64,000 nt of DNA from Eleusine coracana subsp. coracana (GCA_032690845.1 CM064426.1:76016403-76080402); one strand, 5' to 3'; positions 46,390-58,000 are shown, counted from the stretch's first letter. The notes: a model not told the origin generated them from the sequence alone. Translations and numbers: made by a program.

Positions 46390-46743
46390 ATGGCGATGGC
46401 ACCGGCTTCATGCGGCGTCTCCTTCCCCGCCCGCCCCGCGGCGGCGGCGGCGACGAGCGTCCGCCCCCGCGGCGGCGCCGGTTCCGTGGCCGTCCGCGCC
46501 GGGGCCGAGGGCGGCGCCGGCGGAAAGTGGTGGGCGCCGCTCCTAGGGTGGTCTGGCCGGGCCGACTACCTGGAGCCCGCGGCGCCGGCGCGAGACGACG
46601 CGGCGGCGGCCCGGAAGCAGTTCGTCGGAGGGCTGACGGAGGAGAAGGCGCGGGAGCTGCGCGCGCGCATGGCCGAGACGGACTCCTTCCACGACGCCAT
46701 GTACCACTCCGCCATCGCGTCCCGCCTCGCCCGCTCCGCCTAG
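46390..46743 (+). CDS. small conserved plant protein, probably plastid-targeted
   Basis: A 117-residue single-exon product. The first 40 residues are rich in Ala, Arg, Ser and Gly with no acidic residue until about residue 39, consistent with a chloroplast transit peptide (inference). The mature part carries WWAPLLGWSGRADYLE, then an Arg/Lys/Glu-rich helix (LTEEKARELRARMAET) and the terminal block SFHDAMYHSAIASRLARS. I recognise this C-terminal block from unnamed land-plant proteins but know no assigned function. Promoter I-box-like CTTATC suggests light regulation. It is duplicated at 38605, where the copy is frameshifted; this copy looks functional. Confidence 0.8.
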   Translation: MAMAPASCGVSFPARPAAAAATSVRPRGGAGSVAVRAGAEGGAGGKWWAPLLGWSGRADYLEPAAPARDDAAAARKQFVGGLTEEKARELRARMAETDSFHDAMYHSAIASRLARSA

Positions 46744-47028
46744 TCTCCCCCCTGCCGGAGATGGAGACGGGGCACGACCACCTCGCCGACGTTACCGTGG
46801 ATCCGGCGGTCGCGCGCATGTATATATATTTCACCTTTTTTCTTTTTATGAATTGGGGATCTGTCTGCCCCCCGTCGTTGACGCGGATGAGGATGGGAGG
46901 GATCTGGTTTTAGGTGGCGCCCTCCCTTCGCCGCGCGATCTGGTTCTGGAGCGCTTGCTCATGAATCGTTTCCGATCTGTATCAATATGCGCAGATCTGT
47001 GGAAGCTGTTGTGCTCCATCTGTTTACT

Positions 47029-47029
<1 letters not shown>

Positions 47030-47064
<35 letters not shown>
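47030..47064. repeat. homopolymer C run, 35 bases
   Basis: An uninterrupted C tract in the probable 3' untranslated region or flank of the preceding gene. Its length may be affected by sequencing or assembly. Confidence 0.9.
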
Positions 47065-47065
<1 letters not shown>

Positions 47066-47483
47066 AATTGAGGAGTTGTACTCGATGAAACTGGATCTCA
47101 GACATTTTGTTGCCGCAAATGTTCTCCGGCTCTTGCGTTGATTTCCCGTGTTATAGTTCAGCGCATGTATTTTCGAGAATCGCCCGTGGATTCATGATTC
47201 AAGCTGGTTAAACATCGCCCGCGCTAATTCTGTTGAATGCATAATTGGTTGGTCAGGCAGGATCTCGATTCTCGAGTCGATCCCTACGCAGTAACGCACC
47301 TCCAGTTTGTTCCGGTCTTGGATGGTTGGGCTTCCGCGTCACGTATCAAATCCCATCAAGCATAGCCTTGTTTTTGTTTCGACAAATGGAACTGTTTGGC
47401 CCAAATTTCCTCACATTCTTGAGATTCTTGATCCTTGACTCTTCATATTACGAAGAATCAAATGGTGCGGATTTTGTAACCAA

Positions 47484-47558
47484 ACCCAACACCAGAATTT
47501 GGGCACATGACCCAACACCAGAATTTGGGCACATGACCCAACACCAGAATTTGGGCAC
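47484..47558. repeat. 26-bp tandem repeat, just under three copies
   Basis: The unit ACCCAACACCAGAATTTGGG plus CACATG starts at 47484, 47510 and 47536, the last lacking its final three bases. The copies are identical as far as they go, so the expansion is recent. Confidence 0.9.
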
Positions 47559-47659
47559 TCTTCATCATTACATAAAAGATTATGTGATCGCTTGCCATGA
47601 CCGGCATCAAATCATCGGACACATAAATACTGTTACGGTACCTGCTTAGTTGAACTGGT

Positions 47660-49285
47660 GACACCGACCTCTGCTTGAAGTAATCGACCGCCTAATCAAA
47701 CCAGATCTCGTACAGCCTAATTAAAACCAGATCTCGTACAGGGGCATCTACTCTTCTAGTGGTACAAATTTAAAAGCCAATTTGCCGAAAGAAACCCTCG
47801 AGGGAACGCAAAGCTGTCCAGGAAAACGGAACAAAGTGGCTGGTACGGCAGCTTATGGCGCATTTTATTTTGGTTTTCGCCCCTAACAGCAGCTCGTGAC
47901 GTGCTTGGGCCACGGAGAACACGGCATCTTCCTTGTACTCGTTTGAGATTATTCTATAGGCAATCAGGCATGATTCCATTGTCGTATGCTTATATATGTT
48001 GCTACTTCTTTGTATCTGTTTTTGATGCAACATTGTTTAAACCTACTTTGTTAGTGCTTTTAAGGAAGTAATAACTAGTACAAATCAGTGTATGAGACTG
48101 CACCGTGGAATCTGGTGTGCATGGAAGGGTCAAGGGCCAATGCTAATCACCTGGACACTACACAATGCCAAGGGCCAATATGCTTATGAGTCGTGATGGC
48201 GACAATATCATGCATCCAGATCCCTTTCAAACAGTTACTATGAAATTTCATAAGATAATCTTATGTAATATTTTGCCTCTGACCAAAGATATTCCTTTTT
48301 CCTTCGCCTTTGCCAAACAAACAAACTGGCATACACAATTAGGACATCAACATCACCCCAAGAGTTAGGTTCATAATGAAATTAAGAATACACCACGGAG
48401 CCTATAGCCATGGGATTTGTTTATCCACTGGTTAGCTGATTTAATACTTCTTCAGTTATTCAACATAGGTAAAAACCATCAAAATCAACCATTATTAGAG
48501 TCCTGGCAACCAGTGAGAAACTGCTGTAACCGGAAAACTGTGCCAGATGAATTGCTCGCAGTCAGAATTATTTTGTTTGCTCAAACATTCTATTCTAAGA
48601 TGAACATATACCAGGAATGGAAGAAAACAAATAGGTATAGAGCACACTTGTCAATCTGAACAACCAATGAGCCTTCATCCACTGTAGACTTTAAGTGGGA
48701 CCAAAATCTGCTGCTTGAAAACTCATCTCTTCAACTCTTAACTCATTTGCTCTCCACGTCATATAGTTCAGATCTGATAGAACAAAGATAGATCACATAA
48801 GCACATTCAGTCACATATCTGTGTATTACGCAAAGAATAAGCAGACAAAAATATATGTATACATGCACAACTGAATTATCTACAGAAGATGTAGCCAGCA
48901 TTGTATACTATCTTCCACGAGCAAGAACAGCAAGAAAACATGTGTGCCTTTGTAAATAGGAGCTACATTCAAGAATCCTAGTTATTTAAGGCCCATACTC
49001 TCCACTTTACCATATATCGTAGCACCAAGTTAACATACATAACACACATCCCATAGCAGGAGACCAGTTCCTGTTTCTTGTCCATGCCCAAATACCATTA
49101 ATAGGTATCACACATACTCCTTCAGGACTATAGGGTCATACTCGACGTTTATGACAATATACATGGTCTTCAACACATAGTTTCGACCAATATCTTTCTG
49201 TCAGAATAGATTTATAAAATCAAAAATTTTGTGACATTGTAAAAGAATTTATCAAGACTAAGCTATACTGCAAATTTCACTCGTC
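47660..49285. other. long gene-poor stretch, nothing recognised
   Basis: No open frame of note and no recognised domain on either strand. It may contain the 3' exon or UTR of the minus-strand gene at 51123-51598, whose last exon I could not place, or be plain intergenic DNA. AACCAGATCTCGTACAG occurs twice (47699 and 47723). Confidence 0.35.
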
Positions 49286-49345
49286 TTCCTTTGTTGGTTC
49301 TTGTGGGTTTATCTCTGCCCTACTCCAACTTGTTTGGGACTACAA
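49286..49345 (+). mobile_element. LINE (RTE-type) 3' tail fragment
   Basis: The phrase CCCTACTCCAACTTGTTTGGGACTA, then AAGGCTCTATACC, is a form of the CTACCCCAACTTG(C/T)TTGGGA tail common in plant retroposons. Only the tail is present. The same tail, better preserved, lies at 50640. Confidence 0.4.
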
Positions 49346-50408
49346 GGCTCTATACCAAAATGAAAGATTGTCAAAGATCCTAGAGTTTTACCTTAGCTTT
49401 TCCTAAAGTAATTTACTTATGACTGGAGTATTATATAACCTACACTACTTGTTTGCTAACAGTAACTCCATTGATGGTAATGGAACTACGGTTTGACTAA
49501 TGACTTTAACATTTCACCTACGAACCACCCTGGACATTATACAGTTTTTGCTGAAGTATAATATGACTTCTACTGGGTATTTGACATATGCAAATACTTC
49601 ATGTAACTGGAGATACTCACGTTAAATAAGCCCAAAGCATCAAAGTCCAGCAACATAACATATTTGATCTTTACATAAGCTAGGCTGCACAGAAGTTCAA
49701 TTCATTTCAAAAGGCAATAAGAATTTCATGTGTACTGCCTATCCCCATTATAACATCAACTATATGGATCAACATTAACGATGCTTGAAAAACACAAAAT
49801 AACAATAAGAATTATAAGAACAACCAAATATGATATAGGGATGGCCTCGCTTCATAGTTTTTAAGGCGGTGAGGCGTCCAGGTTAAGCCTGGGTCCATGG
49901 TCACTATAGGGGCTTAGTTATGCCTAGTCGCTGAGGCGTTGCCTAGCCTCACATCTATATCGGTACACATGGAAGATATGCAGCTCTTCCATGATCCATA
50001 ATTTCCAAATGGTGCAATCCACATCTCACACAAGAGAACAGATAAGTGGCAAGGAGAATAACTCTCTGCCTGTCCCAATCCATATTCAAATCTACGTATA
50101 GATACAGAAAAACAATCTTCACTGGTACATCATAATGTCATCTTATGAATCTTAGCACAACCCAAGTTACAAAAAGGTGACAAGTTCATATGACCATATT
50201 CTATTAGAGCTATTCTCCTTTGAGTGATTGCTTAAGCTTCTATTCTTGAACCACTGTGCCACAAACCCTTTTAATTGTATTCTTTTAAAAATTTGAAAAG
50301 ATAAGCTCTACTATCCATTGTCACATGACTTCTTACATCACCGGTGCATAGCGCGGCAATAAGATGACCAGATAATGTGAAGAAAGGCAGAGGAAGAACA
50401 AACTTGAC
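49346..50408. other. gene-poor stretch
   Basis: No coding region. At about 49860 the phrase AAGGCGGTGAGGCGTCCAGG with GCTGAGGCGTTGCCTAGCC resembles a known type of plant dispersed repeat; its ends were not found. Confidence 0.3.
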
Positions 50409-50695
50409 ATGGGAGGAGTCTGTGAAGCGAGACTTTGTTTTCCTCTTTTCTTTGGTCTAGTTTTATATCGCCCTTTCGCAGCTATTCTCTTCATTTCCTT
50501 ATACAATTTTATTTCCTCTCTTCTCTCTAATTTTTTGTTGGTTTTTTTTGTTGCTCCTTTCCCACCTCTCTTCTTCTTTGCCTTTTTCTTGTGTTTGTTT
50601 GTTTTCCTCTTGTGCTTGGGTTCTTCAGGGTTTCATCTCTAGCCTACCCCAACTTGCTAGGGATTAAAGGCTTAGTTGTTGTTGCTGTTGAAAGG
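50409..50695 (+). mobile_element. truncated LINE 3' end (RTE-type, TTG-rich tail)
   Basis: A strongly T/C-rich stretch ends in GCCTACCCCAACTTGCTAGGG, then TTAAAGGCTTAGTTGTTGTTGC. Plant RTE-clade LINEs characteristically end with this kind of sequence and a short TTG repeat. No reverse transcriptase remains, so this is a 5'-truncated copy. Family assignment is from memory of the tail. Confidence 0.5.
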
Positions 50696-51122
50696 AATAG
50701 TTTATCTTCAGCTAGCACTAGGCAGAATGGAAGTTTCTTCACAAGAACCCAAACTCTTAGCTCTTGTCATTTTATTACCAATGGACACGTGTGGCACGAT
50801 CTTAATTTTCTCTAGATAGGAAACAGGGTGCAGATCACATACTAAGTATCGAACCTATCTCTACCAGATGGCCCAACATCTATCTGCAATATAACTAAAT
50901 ACAACTGATGCGCCTTGAAATAGCAGACATGCATATTGTACATTGGTATTCTCACTTTTTCTCGACCAGCTAGGAACAAACAACCCAATATATCAATTCA
51001 TAGTAATCAGCATGGTCTCCCTCGTACAATCCACGAAGTAATAAGACAACGGGAGATCAATCATAACAGCTGGCTCTGTGACCGCAGATAACCACCCAAG
51101 AGTAGCAGTACAACACGGGAAA

Positions 51123-51598
51123 CTAAAATAGGGGGAGCAAACAGGCGTGTTTCTGAGAGAGGAAGACGTACATGAGGTAGGTGCCGTGGGCGAACGCGCC
51201 GGCGAGGACGCCGTAGAAGAGGCGGTCCCTCCACACGGGATTGTGCCGCAGTCCAATCCTGACTGTGCAATCGAACAGAGCACGGGGCCAACCACCGAAA
51301 CCCTAGTCAGCAAACACCGCTACAGTGGAAACAGGGAGGAGGGGATTCCAGCGCGGAGCACTTACTGAGGGGGAGCACGGGGGCGTAGATGAGCGGGAGC
51401 AGCATCAGCAGCGGCGGCTTCCGCTGCTGCTGCTGCTGGGTGCGCCTCGCCGCCGCCGCCGGATCGCTGATGCAATAGGAACGATGCGCGGGTGCGTGAG
51501 ATAGCCGCGGTGAGGACGATTGCAAAAGAGAAGGTGAATCGACTGGTACTTAAGTGGCAGATTGCTTACTCGAACTGCGAGGAGGACGACGACGCCAT
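51123..51598 (-). CDS. small membrane-type protein, three exons visible
   Basis: Exons on the minus strand are 51598-51570, 51466-51366 and 51262-51172 or onward. All introns have GT-AG ends and phase is kept. The product starts MASSSSSQFDDPAAAARR, has a Gln run and a short hydrophobic stretch (LLMLLPLIYAPVLPLIRIGL), then HNPVWRDRLFYGVLAGAFAH and GTYL. This resembles a family of small plant membrane proteins of unknown function, about 75-90 residues long. The end is uncertain: reading on through exon 3 gives a stop at 51125-51123 (89 residues), but a donor at 51171 (GTACGT) suggests a further exon I could not place. The 29-base first exon is easily missed by gene finders. It is head to head with the ATP10 gene. 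Confidence 0.68.
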
Positions 51599-51988
51599 CG
51601 ATGAGGTCGGAGCTGGCGGAGAAAAAATCGAATCGAATGAAATTCTGAATCTGATCGAAGGGGAAGAGATGTTCGCTTGGTTCGCGTGCTTTTCCCGTGT
51701 TGGTTTTGGCCAGTTCGGCGCTGCTGGTTTCGGAATTCGTTGGACCGGTCGGTGGTTTCGAGTTTCGACCAGAGGTCGTCTCCTCTCTGTGCACTAAAAT
51801 GGGCCAAATTGGGCTACCTATACACCGTAACTAGAGCGAATTGTCCAGCCTTATGAAGCCCATGTACAGAAATGCAGAGAGGCCCGGCCCGTTACTTGAG
51901 CAACTCAGCCCGCTTACCCGTCAAGTGAATCGCTGTCTCTGTGTGGCGGCTCTCGACTCCGGGTAGATCGGCGGCGGCGACGACGACG
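51599..51988. promoter_or_regulatory. shared divergent promoter region, 390 bp
   Basis: This separates the start codons of the small membrane-protein gene (minus) and ATP10 (plus). It must hold both promoters and leaders. No TATA box is evident on either side, common for housekeeping genes with paired divergent promoters. Confidence 0.55.
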
Positions 51989-54474
51989 ATGCTGAGGAGG
52001 GCGCGGGGTGCGGCGGGGCTGCTGCGCCGCCTCGCCAGCTCCGGTGCCGGCTTGGAGAGGAATGATCCTGCTCTTCTCGCGCGCGTCGTGTTGTCCCGCG
52101 GCTTCCTGGATCTCGGCAAGGTAGGCGCTCCGGCATCGCTCCGCCTCTTCCGTGCATTCAGATTAGGAAGTTACGGAGAGTGAGTTGGCTTCTCGTGGTG
52201 ACCAGGGGAGGAACAAGGAGGCCATCGAGAAGGAGAAGGCCAGGCTGTAAGGCTTCGTCGTTTCACACCTTGTTTGCTAGCTACTAGCTACTGCTGCTGC
52301 ATTTCACTGATTTATGGATGTAAAATATGATGGTGTCCTTCTGATTGGTCTAGTGCAGTAAGGATGAAATGAGCAGGGGGTACTTCGCAGACATTGCCGA
52401 GATCCGTAAGAACTCTGGCAAGGTATATCACTCACATTTTGGGGTTATTGTTGGTAAGAGGTTGGGATGATGTGTACCCAAATCTTGATCAATTATGGTA
52501 GATTGCTGCAGCAAGTAAGGTCATCATCCCAGAGGTTGATGCTGTGAAGTTTCCTGACCTTGCCGTGGAGTCGCCTGATGGCGGTTCGTTGTGTCTCCCT
52601 CTTGTTGCACCTTCTCCTGAAGGTGATGATCATGGGGATGGCGGTGTAGCTGTCCCAGATGCATCATTGGTTTGTCTTTCTTTTCGTGCAAGCTCACAGG
52701 TGCGTGGGACGGCTCAACTGCTTCGTATTTGATATAATCACTGTAATTTGCATCTACTTAGTTTGCAGCCATGGCAGTGGTTCCAACTTTTTGGTCTGCA
52801 TTACACCTGTATTAGGTACTTGATAGATATGTGCATATAGACTTCAACCGGATAGTCTTCATATAGTTGTCTTGGTGTCAAATCAGGTGTTAATGAACCA
52901 CTGGTCATGTTTCTATACAGGATTATGCCATTATCCAATACCAACAATATTTATACTGATTACATCTTATGGTTGAAGTTGCATTCCAAGAAGCTACTTG
53001 TACTAATTCTGGTTCAGTTTTTACCTAGTACTATATTTGAAACCCACTAAATTCAGACAGACATTGAGTTGCTCCTAGTCAATTTTTAGGCAGGTCCCTC
53101 GCCATGGTGGTAGACATTTTAGTGCTGAACAGTGCGTCCACCAGTGCATGCTGTCTGCTGATTATTCAAAATTGATCTTGCCAAATGTTGATACTGTGCT
53201 ATCAAATGCATGTGCACGTGTTAGATTCCTGTGTCTATTGCTTAGCATTGCAGATGTTTATATGTTGTTCACATTCTCTCACTGTCTCAGACTGTACAAT
53301 GGCGAAGCTTCACTAGGGCCATTTGTGCCGTGGCCCCCTTGGCCCATGAAAAAAAAAACCGTGATTTCACCACTTTTTGCATTCCCCCCCCCCCCCCCCC
53401 CCCCCCCCCCCCGCGTAAAGTCAGCTCAAGCTTCGCTCCTCATTTGACCTTTTGTTTTCCCTGCACATTCTTTGTTACAACTGCCTTTGAATTGTTTGGT
53501 AGCAGAACATGTATTGTATCTGATAGGTTTCATGTTTCCCTTTTCTTTTTCTTATCATATTTGCATTGAATTGGATACACATCCTTTTGAAGCTGATATA
53601 TGCAAAAATTCTACTGGTCATTCAACAGCTAACCAGATATGCCTTTTGTCCAACAGAAAATGGCAGAGTCCTGGAGTTTACCTTTTCTGGATGCATTTGG
53701 TGCTCCCAATAATATTCCTGTTTATGAGGTATCAGTGATAAATGATTCTTGGTTTGCTGGCTGATGCAAAGTACCATTTTTTTTCCTAAATGAGACAAAA
53801 TGTTGTATGGTGCTTGTTATTTCTGTACTAAAATTCATAATCTAAATCTTTTTATCTTTAAAGATCTTGTAGAACTATTAAGGTGCTCTATTGTTATTAG
53901 TGTACACAAGTCTTTTGTAGGTTTATGTGATTCAATCATGCTCAGTTTTTTACTTATGTTTATTGTATATCAGGTTTCAGCACAATTATTATAGGACAAT
54001 GGAGTTACTAGTCTGTTAGGTTTGGAATAGAACTAAGCATGAAAAATGCTCCACATGATTCAAACAGCTAGCTGAAAGGGAAATATATTATGTTTCAGGT
54101 GTCATTTATAGATTCCTGGTTGTTATCATCAAGTCCTGTGAGACGACTATTTCTCAAGGTTATGAAGAAATCTAACAATCTGCAGAGACACGTTGTCTAT
54201 GCTTTTGGGGACAATTATGACTTCCGGAAGAATCTTCAAATTCTAAACCTTCTTACTGGGTACCATTAATTCCTTTTCTTTGATCATTTTGATAAAAACA
54301 CTAAAACTAGATGTTCTTTTCAGTATGTATAAGATGGTTCAACCCTTGAATTGCAGGTACATATACCTGGTTGACCGCCTGGGAAGAATAAGGTGGCAAG
54401 GTTTTGGATCTGCAACAGAAGAAGAGTTGTCCTCACTGACAACGTGTGCCTCCATCTTGTTGGATGAAAAATGA
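51989..54474 (+). CDS. ATP10: mitochondrial ATP synthase assembly factor ATP10
   Basis: Seven exons join in phase: 51989-52120, 52206-52246, 52359-52422, 52502-52699, 53657-53728, 54099-54259, 54357-54474, giving 261 residues. ATP10 proteins assist assembly of the membrane (Fo) sector of mitochondrial ATP synthase. The Arg-rich, acid-poor start (MLRRARGAAGLLRRLASS) fits a mitochondrial presequence. The conserved core follows: SGYF-type RGYFADIAEIRKNSGK, then FPDLAVESPDG, LVCLSFRASSQ, VYEVSFIDSWLLS, HVVYAFGDNYDFRKNLQILN, and a C-terminus TGYIYLVDRLGRIRWQGFG as found in the yeast protein family. The largest intron (52700-53656) contains a 29-base C run and repeat-like sequence. An upstream in-frame GTG was not used because ATG at 51989 begins the presequence. 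Confidence 0.9.
53384..53412. repeat. homopolymer C run, 29 bases, in ATP10 intron 4
   Basis: An uninterrupted C tract preceded by an A-run (53349-53358). The surroundings (GGGCCATTTGTGCC, CCCCTTGGCCCATG) look like an inserted repeat; its ends were not found. Confidence 0.85.
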
Positions 54475-55485
54475 TGAGTTTTCATAACCCTTGATGGAAG
54501 AAGTTTTGTTTCACAGCCGCTTCAAGTCGTTTCTGCTTTCTTACTCAGCAGACTGAGGAATTGTTTTGACCACTGTTAATAAGTATGGAATGACTGGTTT
54601 CCTGGTGTGCAATACACCGTGTAACAACTTGGATTGTTTGAGAGGGGCAGCAAGAAATGCATGCGTCATGTGCAACTGTTGTGAGAACCTCAGATCCCAA
54701 GGTCCTTCACAGTTAACTAGATAGCTGACCTGATTACGTTATGCCGAATTCTAGTTGAAGAAAATCTGAAGTATCTTTGGCTTGACTCCCTTTATTCCAG
54801 GGAGGATTTTTCATGAATAGCATCCAACAGATTCGACTCTGTAAGATTTGAGAAAAAGCACGTTTCATGGAATTCTGAGCATGTTTGAGACGATTTTCTC
54901 CCTCCTAATTCCTAAACATGATTGTTGAAATAATTTTCTGATGTTGTCTCGATGTCAATAAAAGTGCAACATCAAATAAACTATGAGAAATTTAGTTTCT
55001 TACCATGCAAAATGGTAAGGTTCCTTCTGTGGGAAACAAATATTCCAGTGGTACACTACACTGGTCTATTTTATTTCGAAAAGGGTCTTGTTCGTTTGAA
55101 ATAACTTTTTGGGGGTCTCAAATTCTAAGTACGACAGTGGTAAAAAACATATTTTCTAACTTTTAGCTGATAGTTTGTTATTTTGTATTAAATTTTTTTT
55201 ATATGATTATCTATAAAATAATTATAAACTAATGGATCTATATTTAATGGATTAAAGTGATGATTGAAAATTGTTCAAACATTCAGTTAGCTGCAAATTA
55301 GAAAGTCAAAAAAAAAAAGTACAATAGAGCAAATGAGGAGAAGTCGACAGCTGTCACTCAGCGGCGGCTCCTTATTGATCTTCGGCTCGCTCGGCCCGGC
55401 GGCGCATTCCCCAAAAGTTCAAACCCCACCGAACCGCCGCTGCCTCTCCATTCCCGGCACCGCCGCCGAAGAGAGGAGGGCAGCA
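54475..55485. other. 3' flank of ATP10 and upstream region of the CCCH gene
   Basis: Non-coding. The part 55080-55300 (AATAACTTTTTGGGGGTCTC ... ATTGTTCAAACATTCAG) is AT-rich and repeat-like. The leader of the CCCH gene is CT/GC-rich from about 55355. Confidence 0.4.
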
Positions 55486-57807
55486 ATGGTGAACGCGGCG
55501 GCGGCGGACGAGGTGGAGGACCCGCGCTGGAGGCGGGCCAACACCGACTGCGTCTCCTTCCTCGCATCTCGCTTCGGCTGCACCAAGGTATTGTTCCCCT
55601 TTCCGCGCAAAGCCCTAGCTCGACCCGCCGCCGCCCCCCGGTTTTCCAGGATTCCTGCGCCTTATTCCGGGAGAGCGCTTGCCGGCGCCCGCCGTGGCGT
55701 GGCCTTTGTTTTGTCTGGTAATTTGATTGATGGGGGGGTGCCTCGTTGTTCGTGGGGTTTTGGCTGCAGGGGGCGGAGTGCGAGTACCGGCACTGCGACG
55801 CCGCGCGGTTCAACTTCCGGAGCTGCTGGTATTGGTTCCAGGGAAACTGTGTCAACCCGAGCTGCACCTTCCGCCACCCCGTGAGTTGTTGTCCCTTGCT
55901 ACTTCGTTTGATTCCACCTTGAGCATGCTCATAATTCCATGAAACGTGCTTGTTCTGCGATAGCTTGGACATTTGGTTGCACACTTCTGTGCATAAACAG
56001 CTGCAACTGCAAACAACTGTGTATCTGAGGTGCAATCATGGGTTCTACATTAACATAACCAATGTGTTAGCAACAATTAGCATTAATTTCATGACATGGT
56101 AACGGTGGGAAATTCCATGATCTGTTTGTGTTGCGCAATGGAGATGTGGCGGTGCTGAATAGCTGGTGCATAAAGATGAGCTCGGGAGTGGAAAGGGTGA
56201 TTCAGTTGATCCGATGGGTTCAATGTATTTGTTTTTTCTGTGTTCATGTTCATTGATTAATTTCCTAATGTTTATATAGGACGTTGTACATGTCACTAGG
56301 TACATTTACTCAATAACCTTGATAGTGTTTGGATTGTTTGCTAATTTGTGCATGAGTAAATTGATTGAAGCAAATTAAGTATGGTTTCCAATCTTGATTT
56401 TCTGTCTTATGCTTCGATTTGTCTTGACTGGCTCAACCTTTGCTCTCATTAGCTTTAATTGTTACATGATTTTGTATGTCACTATTGATATTAGCGTTGT
56501 TACTTTATCGGTGCTGGTTATCTGATTTCCTCCTTCTGTTACAGCCATTGGAAAGCTTGAACAAAACCAAATCTTTTGCAAATCCACTCTCATCACATGG
56601 TTCTACTTGTGTCAAGGCAGCTAGTCCTTGTTACTTCTACTATAACTCATATTGTGCTAAAGGTGACCATTGCCCCTTCCTTCACGAGCCTCTAACTTGT
56701 AACAATGTTGTGGAAACTTGTTCCGAAGCTACTACTTCTAATCCTACTGTAAATGGAAATTCTGCTGGAGCTGAGGTTGTTCAATCATTAAAAAATTCTC
56801 TTGCAAATCCTGTGGAAGACACCTCTAACCAAATAAAGGAACACCACTCGAGAGGTGTCACTGAATCAGGCAAACCTGAAATTTGTGGGGCTATTTCCAG
56901 AGCCTATGAAACGTCAGTAGATACAGGTGCCCATTTGAAAGGTCCGACACTCTCTGATCAGAGTTCAGAACATTCAGAAATGGAACATGTGGAACAAGAT
57001 GAAGAGCGTGATTCCTCCCCTGGTTTTGATGTGCTTGTGGATGATATGAACTCCAATAAGAATGATCTTGAGCATCAATTGGCAAGGGAAAGAGATGTTA
57101 ATGGGCCTTATGTGGAATATGATGCTGGAGACTCAGTTGGTTATGATCTGGATTATCTTGATTCAGAGTGCTATGAGCAAGAGTTCTTTGACTTTGATTC
57201 AGCTTGCCATTCAGTTGATTCTTTCTATCTTGATCGCTTCAAAGAGCATGATACTGTGACCACACTGGGGCATATGCCACTTAATAGCATAAATCCTGAA
57301 AAGTCCCTTTTTGAAGAGTATGACAGAAGGTTCATTGATCCTAGAAACTTTATCAGCTCAATGGCAGATATTGATCATCAGTACACTGAGATTGGCCATG
57401 GCTCGAGGGGAAGGCCTGAGAATACAAAAGGTGCCAAGGGCAGGAACAGTCGCATTAAGAGACGCTGTGGTTTTGAACCCAGCATTGGTTCTGAGGAGAT
57501 TGAATCTAAATCCACAAGACAAAGGCAGTATTCTTTGATAGGAGAATGTTCTCGGCCTGCTGCTCATGCTACTTCCAGGGAATCGAAGAAGAGAAGTAGA
57601 AGAAAGCAACACCATCGTCATCATGCTAAATCGGCTGAACGAACTGCAAATGGAAAACACCAGGATTATACAGAAGATTTTACTGGGCCAAAGACCCTTG
57701 CTCAAATAAAAGAAGAGAAGTGTAAATCAAAGCCAAGTAGTCAACGAAATGTTTACAAACCTCATGGAAGATCCTTCTCAAATGATTTCGAAGGCCCAAA
57801 ATCTTAA
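55486..57807 (+). CDS. CCCH zinc-finger protein (three fingers)
   Basis: Exons 55486-55587, 55770-55880 and 56545-57807 join in phase to give 491 residues. Three CCCH fingers occupy the N-terminus: C22-x9-C32-x5-C38-x3-H42, C53-x7-C61-x4-C66-x3-H70 and C100-x7-C108-x5-C114-x3-H118. Such fingers generally bind RNA. The middle is acidic and low complexity (DLDYLDSECYEQEFFDFDSA). The end is basic, with a possible nuclear signal (ESKKRSRRKQHHRHHAKS). The last codons read DFEGPKS then TAA, immediately followed in the same frame by codons for SELLKAKG. I believe related proteins continue in that way, so the stop may truncate the C-terminus slightly. The target RNAs are unknown. Confidence 0.88.
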
Positions 57808-57811
57808 AGTG

Positions 57812-58000
57812 AGCTTCTCAAAGCTAAGGGCATGACTTAATGGTGGTAAAGGAATCATATTGTAGCCAATGCAGAATTTCTCAAGGCTAAGTGTAGGGCT
57901 GTGGTGGTAAAGGAATCATATTGTGGCAAGTGCAGGGCTTCTCATCAAGGCTAAGGTTAGGACTTATGGTGGTAAAGGAATCATATTGTAGAAACTGGGA
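57812..58000 (+). repeat. tandem repeat of about 62 bp, three copies, in the CCCH gene 3' UTR
   Basis: The phrase TGGTGGTAAAGGAATCATAT recurs at 57841, 57903 and 57968, each preceded by a form of CTTCTCAAAGCTAAGGGC. The first such segment overlaps the codons SELLKAKG just after the stop, so the repeat unit derives from the gene's own 3' end. Confidence 0.85.
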
